Assembly (NCBI RefSeq): GCF_036898095.1
Contig: NC_090761.1
Span: 42,908,446 to 42,972,445, forward strand
Direction: 5' to 3'
Source of the DNA: Palaemon carinicauda
Taxonomy: Eukaryota; Arthropoda; Malacostraca; Decapoda; Palaemonidae
DNA length: 64,000 nt
In this document: one piece after another, positions 47,209 to 58,500 of the stretch
Position numbering within the stretch: position 1 is the first letter of the stretch
How the letters are laid out: the number at the start of each line of letters is the position of its first letter
Program-made: the position numbers and the translations under genes
Notes under the pieces: model-generated
The model's database searches: none
Told to the model about the DNA's origin: nothing
Seen by the model: only the letters and a program-made list of their open reading frames with translations

Positions 47209-47575
47209 CAAATTCGGAGATAATTTGTATTTTTCCTAACCATACAAACCTTAGCTATTTACATTGGGTTTACCTTTCGGCGTAGCTGAAATGGCGAGCC
47301 ATTAGAATTTAACGAGGGTGTATTACCCCCCGCGCTAGTTAGCAGGGGGGTAGGGAGTGGTAGCTAACTACCCCTCCCCCCCTCACACACCGGTGAACTG
47401 CTTCACTTCACTTAGAGGTAGGACTTGCCTTGGGGGACAGGGCTGGCGGGCAAATATGTGTAAATAGCTAAGGTTTGTATGGTTAGGAAAAATACAAATT
47501 ATCTCCAAATTTGTCATTTGTTCCGTAACCGAAATACAAACCACGCTATTTACATTGGGTGACTTACCCCTTAGG
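47209..47575. repeat. Fold-back left terminus and complementary region of element D
   Basis: The arm 'aaccatacaaaccttagcta' is inverted as tagctaaggtttgtatggtt at 47466-47485. The core contains 'ccggtgaactgcttcacttc', which is shared, inverted, with the right terminus. Confidence 0.9.
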
Positions 47576-48000
47576 AAGGGTGGAAAGTCCCCAGCCATAC
47601 TGGCTTTGGCTTTACCCAGGGACTCAGAATCCGAGTGAATCGCACTCGAGAAAAGGAGTCCCTGCACCTCAAAAGTTCCTTGCTCCGCAAGGAAACGTTT
47701 GGCCTACATAAGCTTGTGTGTGAAGGAAGAAGTGTGACCCGTCCTAGGCAGTTGACCTGGAGTTCCAGAAGGAACTCTGGGTTAGGACATTCCCAATACC
47801 ACCTCATCAGGATATGAGGGACGCGACAGTATTGACTCAATACTCGGAACACAAGGAAGCATGGTTTACCTGCAGAGGTTTGAGGTCAGCTATGCAGAGA
47901 CCAGGATGCTGCTTCCCCAGTAGAGGGGACGATGAAGAAAGAAGTAAGGGCCAGACATACCTCTTTCGTTCATGCAGACTAAAAGCTGATAACAATGCCC

Positions 48001-49280
48001 TCAACCTTCTGCTACCTGTCCAAAAAGGAGCCTGAGGTTAGACCAGCTGTTGTGTAGCCACCACAGAGCGATAGAAACGTATCGATACTCCTGTGGGTCA
48101 CGTCCTGCAGGAAGCGGGTTGCGAAGGTCATTAGACGCTTCCAGACTCCAGCTTGTAGCACCTGCGTCACAGAGTAGTTCTACTCGAAGGCGAGGGATGT
48201 TGCGATGTATACGACATCGTGCTGTAGGGCGACGTGACGGGGGAGGGTCTGGATTCAGGTCAAGATGAATGTCCTTGAGTCCGAGCTGAAGAGGTATACT
48301 GGTGACTCTCACCTGTGTCCTTCCTGTGCTCCCAACCCGGCAGCACGTGAGGACAAACTGCAGCTGTTCTCAAAGATAACCCCTGGATTCCTTTACTGGC
48401 AAGAAGGAGAAGGTTTGGGTCATCTGATACAGAATGATGACTCGAAATCTTGAAGGAGTTGGACCAAAGGGCCGGGACCCCAAGATTCTGAGTCTAGCAA
48501 ACAACTCGAGAGCGAACCTGAATGTTGCCTTCCCCTATTCTCTAGAAAGGGCGGAGTCGTATGAGACCAAGAAGATTGCTTACACACTGGCCGAGGCTAG
48601 AGTGAGCAGGAGCACCGTCCCCCAAGACGGAATACGATCAGAGGCCAGACGTAATGGTTCTTGAGAAGTTCTCCTAAGGGACTAAAGAGTCCGAACCATG
48701 CTCCATGGAGGGGGTCTCACTCCGACTGGGGGCAGGGACGTTCGCAGCTTCGCATGAGCGAAGAAAGGTCCAGCGGGAAGGAAAAAGTCTATTCTTTTCA
48801 GCCTGAAGGCCAGGGAAGGCTGAGCGATAGGCTTCACTGCCGAGAGCGGAAAGGAGTTTCCTCCCGCCGAAAAGCAATAACTCCGTTATTGCTGGAGAAG
48901 AGGCCTCAAGGGAAGAGGTATCTCTCCCACGACACCAACCACAGAAGACTCTCCACTTTGCCTGGTAGACCCGTGCGGATGACTATCGCAGGTGACGCGA
49001 CCTCCGCTCCGCGACTGTAGCAGGTTGTCTCTTCTTGAGGAGGCGGCGTAGTGTCTCCAGGCGTGAAGCCGAAGCGATGCAACGGCTCGTGAAAGATGTT
49101 GTAGTGTGGTTGTTTGAGTAGCCTGTGCCGTGGGAGAAGCTCTCCCGGGAGTTCTGTCAGGGGAAGCAGAGGGTCCGGAAACCGTTCCGCGTATAGTCAC
49201 AGTGGAGCTCTCAGGGCCATCGAAAGGTTGACAGACAACCTGGTCTTGTTGAGACCCATTCTCAACAGACAACAATGGTG
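48001..49280 (-). pseudogene. Tyrosine recombinase and linker remnants (element D)
   Basis: The C-terminal part is readable as SRRPTARCRI and GRDPQEYRYVSIALWWLHN (48001-48312), parallel to PSRRPRAHDV and RRLDTFSIGPVVAS of element B but frameshifted. The upstream part lies in the 49275-48886 frame (DRTPGRASPTAQATQ, HLSRAVASLRLHAW), homologous to 44220-44558 of element C. Catalytic residues cannot all be placed because of the frameshifts. Confidence 0.6.
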
Positions 49281-49459
49281 GGAAGACGCAGGCGTCGATG
49301 TTGTCCCACCATCACCGGAAAGCATCTTGCCAAAGAGTCTTGGGGTCTTAGACTGGGGGGAAGAACAGCGGAAGCTTGAAGTTCCAGGCTGCTGCGATCA
49401 GGTCCCCCAGGCCAGGACTTGCTGGTTACTAAAGGCCAAAGACCCCCAGGTACTCTCTA

Positions 49460-49935
49460 TCTGCGAGGCTCTGCTCAGATAGTCGGAGAGAACATTCCTC
49501 TGCCTGGAATGAGCGAGCCGATAGTGGCATTGAGAGGACCTCGGATCATCTCAGTATCTCTACTGCAAGATGCGAAGGTATGAAAATGCGTCCCTTGCTG
49601 GTTGGAATACGCCAGTACCATGAAGTCGTCGCGCACGGAGCGACTCTGCATGAACTGTAGGATCTGTAGAGGGGCCAGACTACGGCCCCTAAGCCTGCCT
49701 GAATGATGGAGAGGTATCTTTCAGGTCCTGACCATAGGCCTGAACCGGAACATGCCCCCCCCCCCCCCCCTTTTCTTTGACGAGTCCGAGAACAGTATCA
49801 AAATGTGGGGAAAGGACAAGAATATCCACTACCATTAAGAGGTTCCATAGGTCAACATCCATTGCAGGTCTAAACGTTCCGCTGGTCCCATAGGGGCCAG
49901 AAAGTCCGGTTAATCGTTGCTTCGATACCACCGGA
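49460..49935 (-). pseudogene. RNase H / pol remnants (element D)
   Basis: Near 49520-49480 the minus strand reads ATIGSLIPGRGMFSP, a degenerate version of the PG..N.LAD block that ends DIRS RNase H. TFRPAMDVDLWN is read near 49865. A C18 run at 49747-49764 disrupts the frame. Confidence 0.4.
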
Positions 49936-50118
49936 ACTTGGGCCGCTTCACAGGGAACTTATCCTGAGGCGACCGTTCAGGACTTTAGACGGGTCAATGA
50001 GGAAAAGAGACCCAGGAAACGTTCCAAGGTAGAGCTGAAAGCTCTGCTTGACTGAGAACAGGTACTGCGACTCTCCTCAGCCTTGCCACAGTCAACTGAA
50101 GGGAAGGCTCGGAGAAGG

Positions 50119-50237
50119 AGGCAACAGCATCTGGCGTCCCCAGGCGGTCACCCATCCTAGTACTGACCAGACCCAACGTTGCTTAACTTCGCTGATCGGA
50201 CGAGAAGCGCTGTTTTCAACGTGGTAAGGCCGTTGAC
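50119..50237 (-). rRNA. 5S rRNA-like sequence (probable pseudogene) inside DIRS element D
   Basis: The minus strand from 50237 reads a 119-nt sequence collinear with metazoan 5S rRNA: gtcaacggccttaccacgtt at the 5' end, cttctcgtccgatcagcgaa, then gaagttaagcaacgttgggt (box A region), then the conserved box C gatgggtgaccgcctggg, and an end atgctgttgcct able to pair with the 5' end. No TTTT terminator follows within the next ~20 nt on the minus strand, so it is probably not an active gene. An 8-bp direct repeat gaaggctc flanks the region (50103-50110 and 50282-50289) and may be a target duplication. Alternatively it is a 5S-derived SINE head, but no tail is seen. Confidence 0.85.
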
Positions 50238-50299
50238 TCAATATCATGGCTAGATACTCCAGATGTTGAGGCAGAAGTAGAGAAGGCTCCTAGAAAATT

Positions 50300-50850
50300 A
50301 CCATGATCCCTCACTCTTGGTAAGGACCCGGAAGCTTGTCCCGGCGTTGAAGAAGGTCGAACCCGAGCCTACCGGAGTTGACCAGACCTCCAAATGGCGA
50401 AGGAGGCGGAAGCCTGCTCCTGAGCGGCCATGAGGAAAGCAGGGAGAGTTCTCTGGGGAAAAACCTGCGATGCCGCGGCGGGATCGCCACACCGCATCTT
50501 AAGCAGGAACACCTGTAGTCTAGGCTGAATTCCAAGAGCTTCCTGGAAGATGGATGGAATGAAAACTGGAAGTACCCGTCCTTCCGATCCAGGGCCTAAG
50601 GAGTCCTGCCGCCACGTAACCAGTCTGATCGATTCTGCTGTTCCACGCTCGACGAAGTTTGTTCGACAAACTTGATCAGAGCTGAGAGGTCGACGACGGA
50701 ACTCCCGTCTCAGATGCTTTCCTACGAGAAAGGATCGACTGAAGAAGCCTGGGGGTGAAGCCGTCGACGACCCTATGGAGGACCTTCTCCTAAGGCATGG
50801 ATCATTCTGCCCAAACGGGCAAAACTCTTGCCGACCCCATGGCATAGAGG
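50300..50850 (-). pseudogene. DIRS reverse transcriptase remnant (element D)
   Basis: In the 50535-50311 frame and just upstream of it, the minus strand reads ALDRKDGYFQFSFHPSSRKL, the degenerate equivalent of the LDLKDAYFHIPIHPSS.. block with the first catalytic Asp. The surrounding sequence (50845-50369) is in other frames. The YADD-type block is not visible; the 5S-like insertion lies downstream. Confidence 0.65.
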
Positions 50851-52047
50851 TTCAGTGACACTGAATTCGCTGACAGAGACGGAGAGATAGTAAGAGCGAG
50901 GCGCGATATCCTTGGCTGATCACGGATATCGTGCAGGAATCGGCATCGGGAAGCTGTTATCCGGATGAGTAACCTTAGGCATCCTCCCAGCGTGAGACCT
51001 GCAAGGGGGGGTTGCCAATCCTAGAGTTTGTGAACTCTGCCGCTCCCTCTAGGATTGTGCCCCCCCGGGATAGCCTCCCGAGCTACCTGTCCCTGACAGG
51101 AGGGGACTGCTATTGGACACCTTGTCTTAGCTGCCGTGGCCGGTCCGATAACTTAGGCCGACGAGGCTGAAAGAAGAGGCACTGGAGGTCTGCAGCGTCT
51201 GGAAGAAAGCGCCTTGGAGGAGTGAAAACGGAAGTCGACTTCCTCCGCACAACCGCTGTCCATGTCTCTGTCCTTGGGCACAAACAAGCTCTTCCCAAGG
51301 ATGGAAGAGTGTCTGAGCTTGTCGACATCCACGGATGAGACACCCGAGGGGAAGCCCTCGGTCACTGCATCTAGATGGTCCAACATCGAGTTTGCCCGCA
51401 AGTTCGAAACTTGGCGACGAAACGCCAAGGTGCTTGAGACCGAGAGGAGCAAAGTACCCATGATTTTCCTGGAGCTTCCTTGTACAAAACCTCGGGTCGC
51501 AACCGAGGAGGGAAAGGACCTGGTAAGCCCCTTCCACGAGATGGAGAAGAGGAAGGGCTAAACCAGTCACCCCTTGCCCGACGGAGAAATCTCGAACGGA
51601 AAGCTCCCTGGCAAGACCCTTCCAGGGAATGACGAGGAAGGGCTAACCCAGGTTCTGGAAAGAAGAATGTTGCTCAGACCTCCCTGAAGATTCTTCCTGC
51701 TCTTGCATGTGCCATGCTCTGCGTTTACAGGGTGAAGACCGTGTTCTGGAAATACGCTCCAGAAGACTCGCCAGGCTGGCCATGTTGCGAAACCCCGACG
51801 GGAATCGCGGTCGCAATCGCCCTGGCGCTCTCGCGATGGTAAATCAATGGTTTGCGCGTGGCCGAACGTGGAAGCGCCCATGTGCGGGCACGCAGGAGCG
51901 CAGACGAAAGCGAGCGAGGGAGCGCAGAAGGAGGGCGAGCGTGGTAGGAAGGGCGAGAGCCGGCGGTCGGAATCCGAAAGTTCACAGGCGAGCGATGACC
52001 CGTAGGCGAGCAATGGATACTGCAGGAATCGAGCCGGCTTTTTCCCA

Positions 52048-52162
52048 CGACGGAACACCGTCGGCTCGCGCGACGGAACACCGTCGGCTCGCGCGACGGA
52101 ACACCGTCGGTTCGCGCGACGGAACACCGTCGGTCCGTGCGATGAAATACCGTTGGTTTGCG
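52048..52162. repeat. 5 x 23-bp hairpin-forming tandem repeat
   Basis: Units start at 52048, 52071, 52094, 52117 and 52140. Each of the first four carries the perfect stem-loop cgacgg-aaca-ccgtcg; the fifth is degenerate. The 23-bp period is not a multiple of three. Confidence 0.92.
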
Positions 52163-52262
52163 CGCGGGCAAACATTGGAGCGCATGTGCGCGGGCGCACG
52201 GGCACGTGGGCGTGCGGGCATGTGGTCGCGCAGGCACGTGGGCGCGCGGGGGGTCGGAAGAC

Positions 52263-52510
52263 CGATGGCGCGTTGACGAACGATGGCGCGTTGACGAACG
52301 ATGGCGCGTTGACGAACGATGGCGCGTTGACGAACGATGGCGCGTCTTGGCGAGCGATGGCCCGTAAGCGAGTGAAGGCGCGTTGGTAAGCGATGGCGCG
52401 TCGGCAAGCGATGGCGCGTCGGCAAGCGATGGTGCGTTGGCAAGCGACGGTGCGTTGGCAAGCGATGGTGCGTTGGCAAGCGACGGCGCGTTGGCGAGCG
52501 GTGGTGCGTT
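52263..52510. repeat. 18-bp tandem repeat array (gatggcgcgttgacgaac)
   Basis: About thirteen 18-bp units. The first four are identical and later ones vary (ttggcaagc, tcggcaagc). The period keeps frame and would encode hexapeptide repeats on the minus strand (RQRAIV). Confidence 0.93.
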
Positions 52511-54289
52511 AACAAAACGCTAGCGCGCAGGCGAAGAATCGAGCGGGCGCGTAGGCGATCGCTGACGCGTAAGAGACTAGGGATGGTTAGCGCGCATCGC
52601 GCTAAACAGAAGGCGCGCAGGTGCATCAGGAAGGTTTGTGCTGAAGCGAGCTGTCTATCAGGCAATCCTGAACGGTCAGGAAAGATCGTTGGCACCCATT
52701 GGTGCGTGGCAGGAAAGGGCGCGCAGATGTGCGCTGGCGATTGAAGAAAGCTGGCGCACAGAAGGACAGAAGTAAAGGTGAGCGCTGGCGAGCAGGAGGA
52801 AGATCTATGGCAAGACTCAGCTACCGGAGATCGTCCACAGCAGGCGAGCGCTAGATTGCTACTGATGGTGTCCAGGGGACCTGTAAAGCGTGGAAGATCG
52901 ATGGCGATCATTGACGCGCAGGAGATCGCTGACGAGCAGGCGAACGTTGATGCGTCTGTGGTCGCTGGCGAGCTGGAGATCGCTGGCGAGCAGAAGGGTG
53001 ACGCGTGGAATCCTGAGCGAATAGTAGCTTAGAAGCACGCGTAGGCGACCGCGAGCGTTGCTGCGCTGGAGCAGGCTGACGAGCCGGATCGCGAGGGCGA
53101 GGAGAAGGAGAGTCCTTACCCAAGACCTGAACCGAAGTTCTAGGTCGCGCAGGCAAACGTGGGCGCACAGGGCGCGAATCAGGAACTGGCAGCGCAGGTG
53201 CGCTCTGACGGGCAGGAGATCTAGAGCGCTCAGGAGACCGATGACGCGCAGGGCGCACAACAGGAACAACAGCAGTGGGCAACGATCATCAGGAGAGCGC
53301 TGACGAACAGGAGAGCGCTGGCGAACAGGAGAGGGCTGGCGAACAGGAGAGCGCTAGCGATCAGGAGAACGCTGACGAGCAGGAGAGCGGCTGTGAGCTA
53401 ACACTGAGGAGAGCGCCTGTGCGCTAACACTGCAGAAGGGCGTGCAGGGGAACCCTGACACGCAAGGGAAGACCCACCATGGGAGGCAACCCTTTGTCCC
53501 GAAGGGACCGTTGCCCGTCGAATGACAAGGTCAGACTGCTGTCCAGCTGCACCAGGGGCGGAAGGTCAGGAAGGCGTTGGAGATCGATCCCCGGAGAGAT
53601 CTAAGGAGGTAGGAGCTGCAAGCTGCATACGGAGAAGATTCAAAAAGGCGCCTCTAAGCACCCTTATAGGGAGACGGGAGGCCCTTACGACGTAGCTGAC
53701 GGAGAGCCTTACGCGAAGGAGGCCAACAGCAACAACAGCAGAAGAGTCCTCCGAAGAGGAGTCTCTATGAGTGTACTCCCACGCGAACGAAAGAGAAACA
53801 CTTCGTAGAAGAGACGGGTCAGCCAGCGACCTAAAAAGAGCAATCCTCCGAAGAGGGGCTCCTGCAGTTGCCCAGCCCCTTGAGCGTAACTGCAGGTGCG
53901 ACCGCTCAGCACCAAGAGCATAGTCGCACGAAAAAAAGGCAAGAGGAGAACCCCCCAAAGGAGAAAAACTCAAGCCTGGACAGGAAAACTTCCCTCGGAA
54001 GGAAAGTTACCCACCCAAGGAGGCGAGCCTCCTGAGTGTTCAAAAATGAACTGGAGAGCTGTCAATCATCACGGGAGTACTTCCAGGAGAAGGAGACACG
54101 CCCTTAACGAAGATCTATAGGGGAGGCAGCAACAGCCGAATCCCCAGGCCTCAAAGAGACAGCTCACTCCGTTGTCATATTACAGAAACGAACTAGATCG
54201 GTAACTGGGAAAAATAAAAACAAAAATCATTAGTTAACATTCATTCCCCCGGGAAGGCTCCGAAGAGGAATCCCGAGGGAAAAGAGCAC

Positions 54290-54840
54290 AAGAATTACAC
54301 AACAGGCATGTGCCCTCACAACCACTTACACTCACGGAAGGAGAGCTGTAACCAACACAGAATTATAACAATTATAATTATGTAACTATGTAATTTAAAA
54401 ATGAATGAACACTAAATACAGAACGAAAACCCCAAAAGGAATCGTTCTACAAAGCTGAAAAATCAACAAATACAATTAGATTCATAAACTAATTGAGACA
54501 AAACGTACGGCGTAGCAAGCCCACCCACACGGGAAGGAAGCTACTCAGACGTAGTGAAGGGAACGTAGTAAGGGTGAACGACCTCAAAGAGAGAGAGAGA
54601 AAGACCGTAGTCACACTCGAACACGACCCATGAAATTACACCGTGGTGGCCTAACTGCCGAGGGCTCCACGGTGATATCGTACACTACACACACAAGCAC
54701 AAACTCTGAAAAGGAAACTTACTGATTTCTATACTCAAATATATACATAAACACGAATTTTTTTTTTACATATATATTGAGTAAAAGAAAAGTAAGTGAT
54801 TAAGTAAAGACAAAATAAACAATGGCTGCCAAGCGAGGAC
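54290..54840. other. Leader region of element D
   Basis: No coding frame. It is similar to 55990-56500, with shared 'tacaattagatt', 'aattgagacaaa' and 'ggtgaacgacct' segments in the same order. Confidence 0.55.
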
Positions 54841-54849
54841 AAAGACAGA

Positions 54850-55075
54850 GACGTCTGTCCATTGTCCGAGCCAAAAGTGAAGTGAAGCAGTTCACCGGTG
54901 TGTGAGGGGGGGAGGGGGGGAGGGGTAGCTAGCTACCACTCCTCTATCCCCCTGCTAACTAGCGCGGGGGTAATACACCCTCGTTAAATTCTAATGGCTC
55001 GCCATTTCAGCTACGCCGAAAGGTAAACCCAATGTAAATAGCGTGGTTTGTATTTCGGTTATGGAACAAATCACA
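54850..55075. repeat. Right terminal repeat of element D
   Basis: Inverse of the left core. It contains tcaccggtgtgtgagggggg, the stretch 'taatggctcgccatttcagc', and the end gcgtggtttgtatttcggtt. Confidence 0.9.
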
Positions 55076-55079
55076 AATT

Positions 55080-55885
55080 TTAAGTAATTTGTATTTTTCC
55101 TAACAGTATTTACCTTGAACTACTTTCTTAGGAGTATCTGGGATCTCCTCCCAACCGACCAGAGTTTTGTGTAGTTTACCCTAGTCCCGTTTTCTATGAG
55201 GGGTAACCTCAGGTGGAGTGATACATGCCCTGAGGCTAACCCCAGTTCAGAGAGCATGCTTGCTCAGGTCTCGATCTCCAGTAAGTTCTCTGGTCGCGTC
55301 GCGATAACATCTCGACGCTCTCTCCTTACCCAGTGCGACCCTTTGTGTCCCCGACCCCCCTTTTGTGTCTTACGCGGTCCCCACGTGGACCCATTGTGTT
55401 CATTCTATACCCTTCCCTACCCTTATCCTCTGCGTTCGTCGTGTAGGGGCAGCTTATGTTCTCCTACAGCCACGTGTCCGGAGTGCGAGTCCTGGAATGA
55501 GGTGCAGTGGGTGCGCTTCGGCACCAAGAAGAAGAAGGCGTCCAAGAGGTCACATAGGAAGACGAGCCTCTCCTCTCCGCTTACTTCTCCCAAAGCCTCG
55601 TCGAATGGAGCTTCTCAGCCACCTTCCCCTACCCAGAGTAGGGGACGAGGTAAGTCAGTTGTGGGGAAGAGGCCCATTGCTCTTCCCCAGGAGTCTGAGT
55701 GGGTGCGGTATAGCACCAAGAAGAAGTAGGCGACGAAGAGGTCGCCTAAGAAGCCTAGCGTCCCTTCCTCCCTTGCTTTGCCGGGCGTCTCGTCGGACAG
55801 AGCTTCCCTACCACCCTCCCCTACCCAGAGTAGGGGACGAGGTAAGTCCGTTGCGGGGAAGAGGCCCGCGGCATAAAATAAGAAT
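55080..55885 (+). pseudogene. DIRS-like gag fragment, plus orientation
   Basis: The frame 55196-55729 contains TCPECESWNEVQWVRFGTKKKK, clearly parallel to CIECREWSTSQWERFAPAPKE of element B gag. A ~195-bp segment (about 55505-55695) is tandemly repeated at 55698-55880: both copies encode the PSPTQSRGRGKS motif followed by GKRP. A TAG (55727-55729) ends the frame inside the second copy. A terminal-repeat-like sequence (taatttgtatttttcctaac) sits at its left edge (about 55085). Confidence 0.65.
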
Positions 55886-55989
55886 TAAGTATTGCGTCCT
55901 TCCTTCCCCAGTCAACATCCACGGGAGAAGGGGGGGGAGCGGAGTAACTGTAATAAAAACAGAATTACAGTATAATTATTCAAATCAGC

Positions 55990-56520
55990 TAAGAATATTC
56001 ACTAATAGTGAGAACCACTGACCCTCCGAAGGAAAGTGTTCCCCAAGGAGAAAGCTGAAAAGTTAAAATACAATTAGATTTTCACTAAAAATAATTGAGA
56101 CAAACAATCGGAAGAGCAACCTAACCCGCGCACGGGAAAGGAGGTTCCCCAATAGTACGCTGTTGTAGTAAAGGTGAACGACCTTGAGAAGAGAGAGACC
56201 GTAGTCAATCTTTGAAAGGCCATATTCCCTTCGCTCAGAATCCAAGTTTCCCGTAGGAAAAGAGGAAAAGGCGAAGACAATAGTTGAATGAAGAGGGTCC
56301 AGGCGATGACGATTCCCCTGCGGTGCCCGAGTTAATGGATATATGCCGACGGGAAGACCGATGGACCAGAGAGGGAGAGGTCGTTCCCCACGAAGTGGAA
56401 CTATGCTGGCCTTGCCACTACGCAAGTATCGTTGTCGTATATGTATCACACACAGCACAAACACTGAAAAGGAAACTTACCACATTTCTATACACATATG
56501 CATACAAACATTAAGAATTT
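55990..56520 (-). mobile_element. DIRS leader fragment
   Basis: Collinear with the D leader at 54400-54760 (shared 'aattgagacaaac', 'ggtgaacgacct', and 'gaaaaggaaacttac' near the end). It may be the displaced right part of element C or of another copy. No coding frame. Confidence 0.5.
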
Positions 56521-57182
56521 TTATACTGTATATTCAGTGAACCCTCGTTTATCGCGGTAGATAGGTTCCAGACCCGACCGCGATAGGTGAAAATCCGCGA
56601 AGTAGTGACACCATATTTACCTATTTATTTAACATGTATATTCAGACTTTTAAAACCTTCCCTTGTACGCAGTACTGTTAACAAACTACCCTTTAATGTA
56701 CAGAACACTTAATGCATGTACTACAGTACCCTAAACTAAAACAGGCACAAATATTAAAGGCGACTTTATATCATGCGTTTCCTAAACACGCCAAAAAGCA
56801 CGATAAAAAATGGCAACCAATGTTATGTTTACATTTATCTCTGATCATAATGAAGAAACAAACGCATTTACACATCTGTGTATAGGTTAGTTTTTGCATC
56901 GATTATATTGATTATTCAGTACAGTATGTTGATTTTGTTATTACCAATGTTTTACTTAATTTTTCTTAGGACTTCCAAATGAAATGTTTTTCTTTATGAC
57001 ACCGCCTGAAACGACGGCGTCATAAAGTACGCTCAGTAAACAAACGAAGGCATTTAACGCGCATGATGAAAGTGATAAATAATGATATTACAGTAAAAGC
57101 TTTTATAGAATATGTTATTACAAATATTATTTACCGTATCTATATAAAATCATACATACGTAGCAAAGCAGGAAAACCATTT

Positions 57183-57287
<105 letters not shown>

Positions 57288-57488
57288 GTTTTACATACGT
57301 AAATGTAAATTTTAAACAAAAAAAAATAGCCCCATTTCATATAAAATAGATTAAAAATATTTTACTTTATCATATTACAGTAGTCTGTATAATACTGTAA
57401 AGTTCAGTACAGTATGTTGTTGTTATAGTCGTGGCGATGAAATTCTCACGAAACAAAAACACGCCATTTGATTACAACAGCTGATTCA

Positions 57489-57490
57489 TT

Positions 57491-57583
<93 letters not shown>
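57489..57583. repeat. (CT)n microsatellite
   Basis: About 95 bp of CT with one interruption at about 57509. Confidence 0.98.
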
Positions 57584-57587
<4 letters not shown>

Positions 57588-58062
57588 GTTATACAATACT
57601 TACATTTAGATGAAGAAACTAAAATTAGTTTTCTTAGTGTCAATTAAATACGAAACGAAAAAATTATGCCGAGTCTACATCCATTTCAATCATAGCTAAA
57701 AATACGGCATCCGATTTCATCAGCAAACCACTATTTTTGGGGGAAACATCATTTTATTCTAGAAAATTGCTACTCTTTAAATAGTTAATTGCACATTAAG
57801 AAAGCGTGTAGTTTTGTTTTTTAAATTTCGGGTGTGTTTTAAAAATCGAGTATTGTTGACTTCTTTTTGTTTTACTTTTGGCTGTGATTAGATCAGCTGA
57901 CATCTAGCTGCCGCTCTTGAGAGTGTACGAATACACTAACAAAGTATCGTTTATACCATTTCTTAACTTATTCAAACCATCTACAGTATACAGTTGATAT
58001 TACATAAGCACCAATGTGTTATAACCTATCAAATTATTTTGTTTATTACATTTAAACCCCCC

Positions 58063-58090
58063 TCTATCTCTCTCTACCTCTCTCTCTCTC

Positions 58091-58131
<41 letters not shown>

Positions 58132-58202
58132 CTCTCTCTCTCTACCTATCTCTCTCTCTCTCTCTACCTCTCTCTCTCTCTCTCTACCTCTCTCTCTCTC
58201 TG
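58063..58202. repeat. (CT)n microsatellite with regular TACC interruptions
   Basis: CT runs broken repeatedly by 'tacc', giving a higher-order pattern. Confidence 0.95.
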
Positions 58203-58500
58203 TGGGCTACTTTTCACTACCTCCCATTCCTTACCTCTATCTCTCTAACAAATGATATCTTTGTTGCTCCTCAAAGTTTCATTTATATTGAAAATCAATC
58301 ATGATTCAATTTTCCTTACTTTCTCCAATCTCGCACCATCGGTCACATCGCGGTATTTTCGAAATTTCCGGAAAATCCGCGATATATGTATATACATGGG
58401 TTATGAAAAAAATCCGCGAAGTGGTGAATCCGCGAAGTAGCGAGGGGCTCACTGTATATACAAGTATAAGAAAAAGTGAAGTTAAAAGACAAAAATTAAT

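Larger units (their letters stand above)
51560..54000 (-). pseudogene. Gag region of element D, Arg-rich and repeat-expanded
   Basis: The frame at 53973-53566 ends with SLDLSGDRSPTPS, matching LDLSGDRSRSPS of element B gag. Frames 53282-52908 and 52911-51982 are extremely Arg/Ser/Pro/Leu-rich, derived from GC-rich microrepeats (an 18-bp array at 52263-52510 and a 23-bp array at 52048-52162). No continuous gag frame remains. Arg-rich, low-complexity gag tails seem characteristic of this family. Confidence 0.5.
47209..55075 (-). mobile_element. DIRS-like element D, near full length, decayed
   Basis: About 7.9 kb with both termini. Left fold-back: 47209-47262 pairs with about 47460-47515. The inner sequence 47515-47570 (tttgttccgtaaccgaaata) equals the reverse complement of the right end (about 55035-55065). 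The minus-strand order is right terminal repeat, leader, gag (about 54000-51560), RT (about 50850-50300), linker and RNase H (about 49930-49460), tyrosine recombinase (about 49280-48000), complementary region and left terminus. All domains are frameshifted. A 5S rRNA-like sequence lies within the RT part. Confidence 0.8.

Noticed and set aside
50103..50289. Active 5S rRNA gene
   Set aside because: No T-run terminator downstream, and it is embedded in a decayed retroelement. Kept only as a 5S-like pseudogene.
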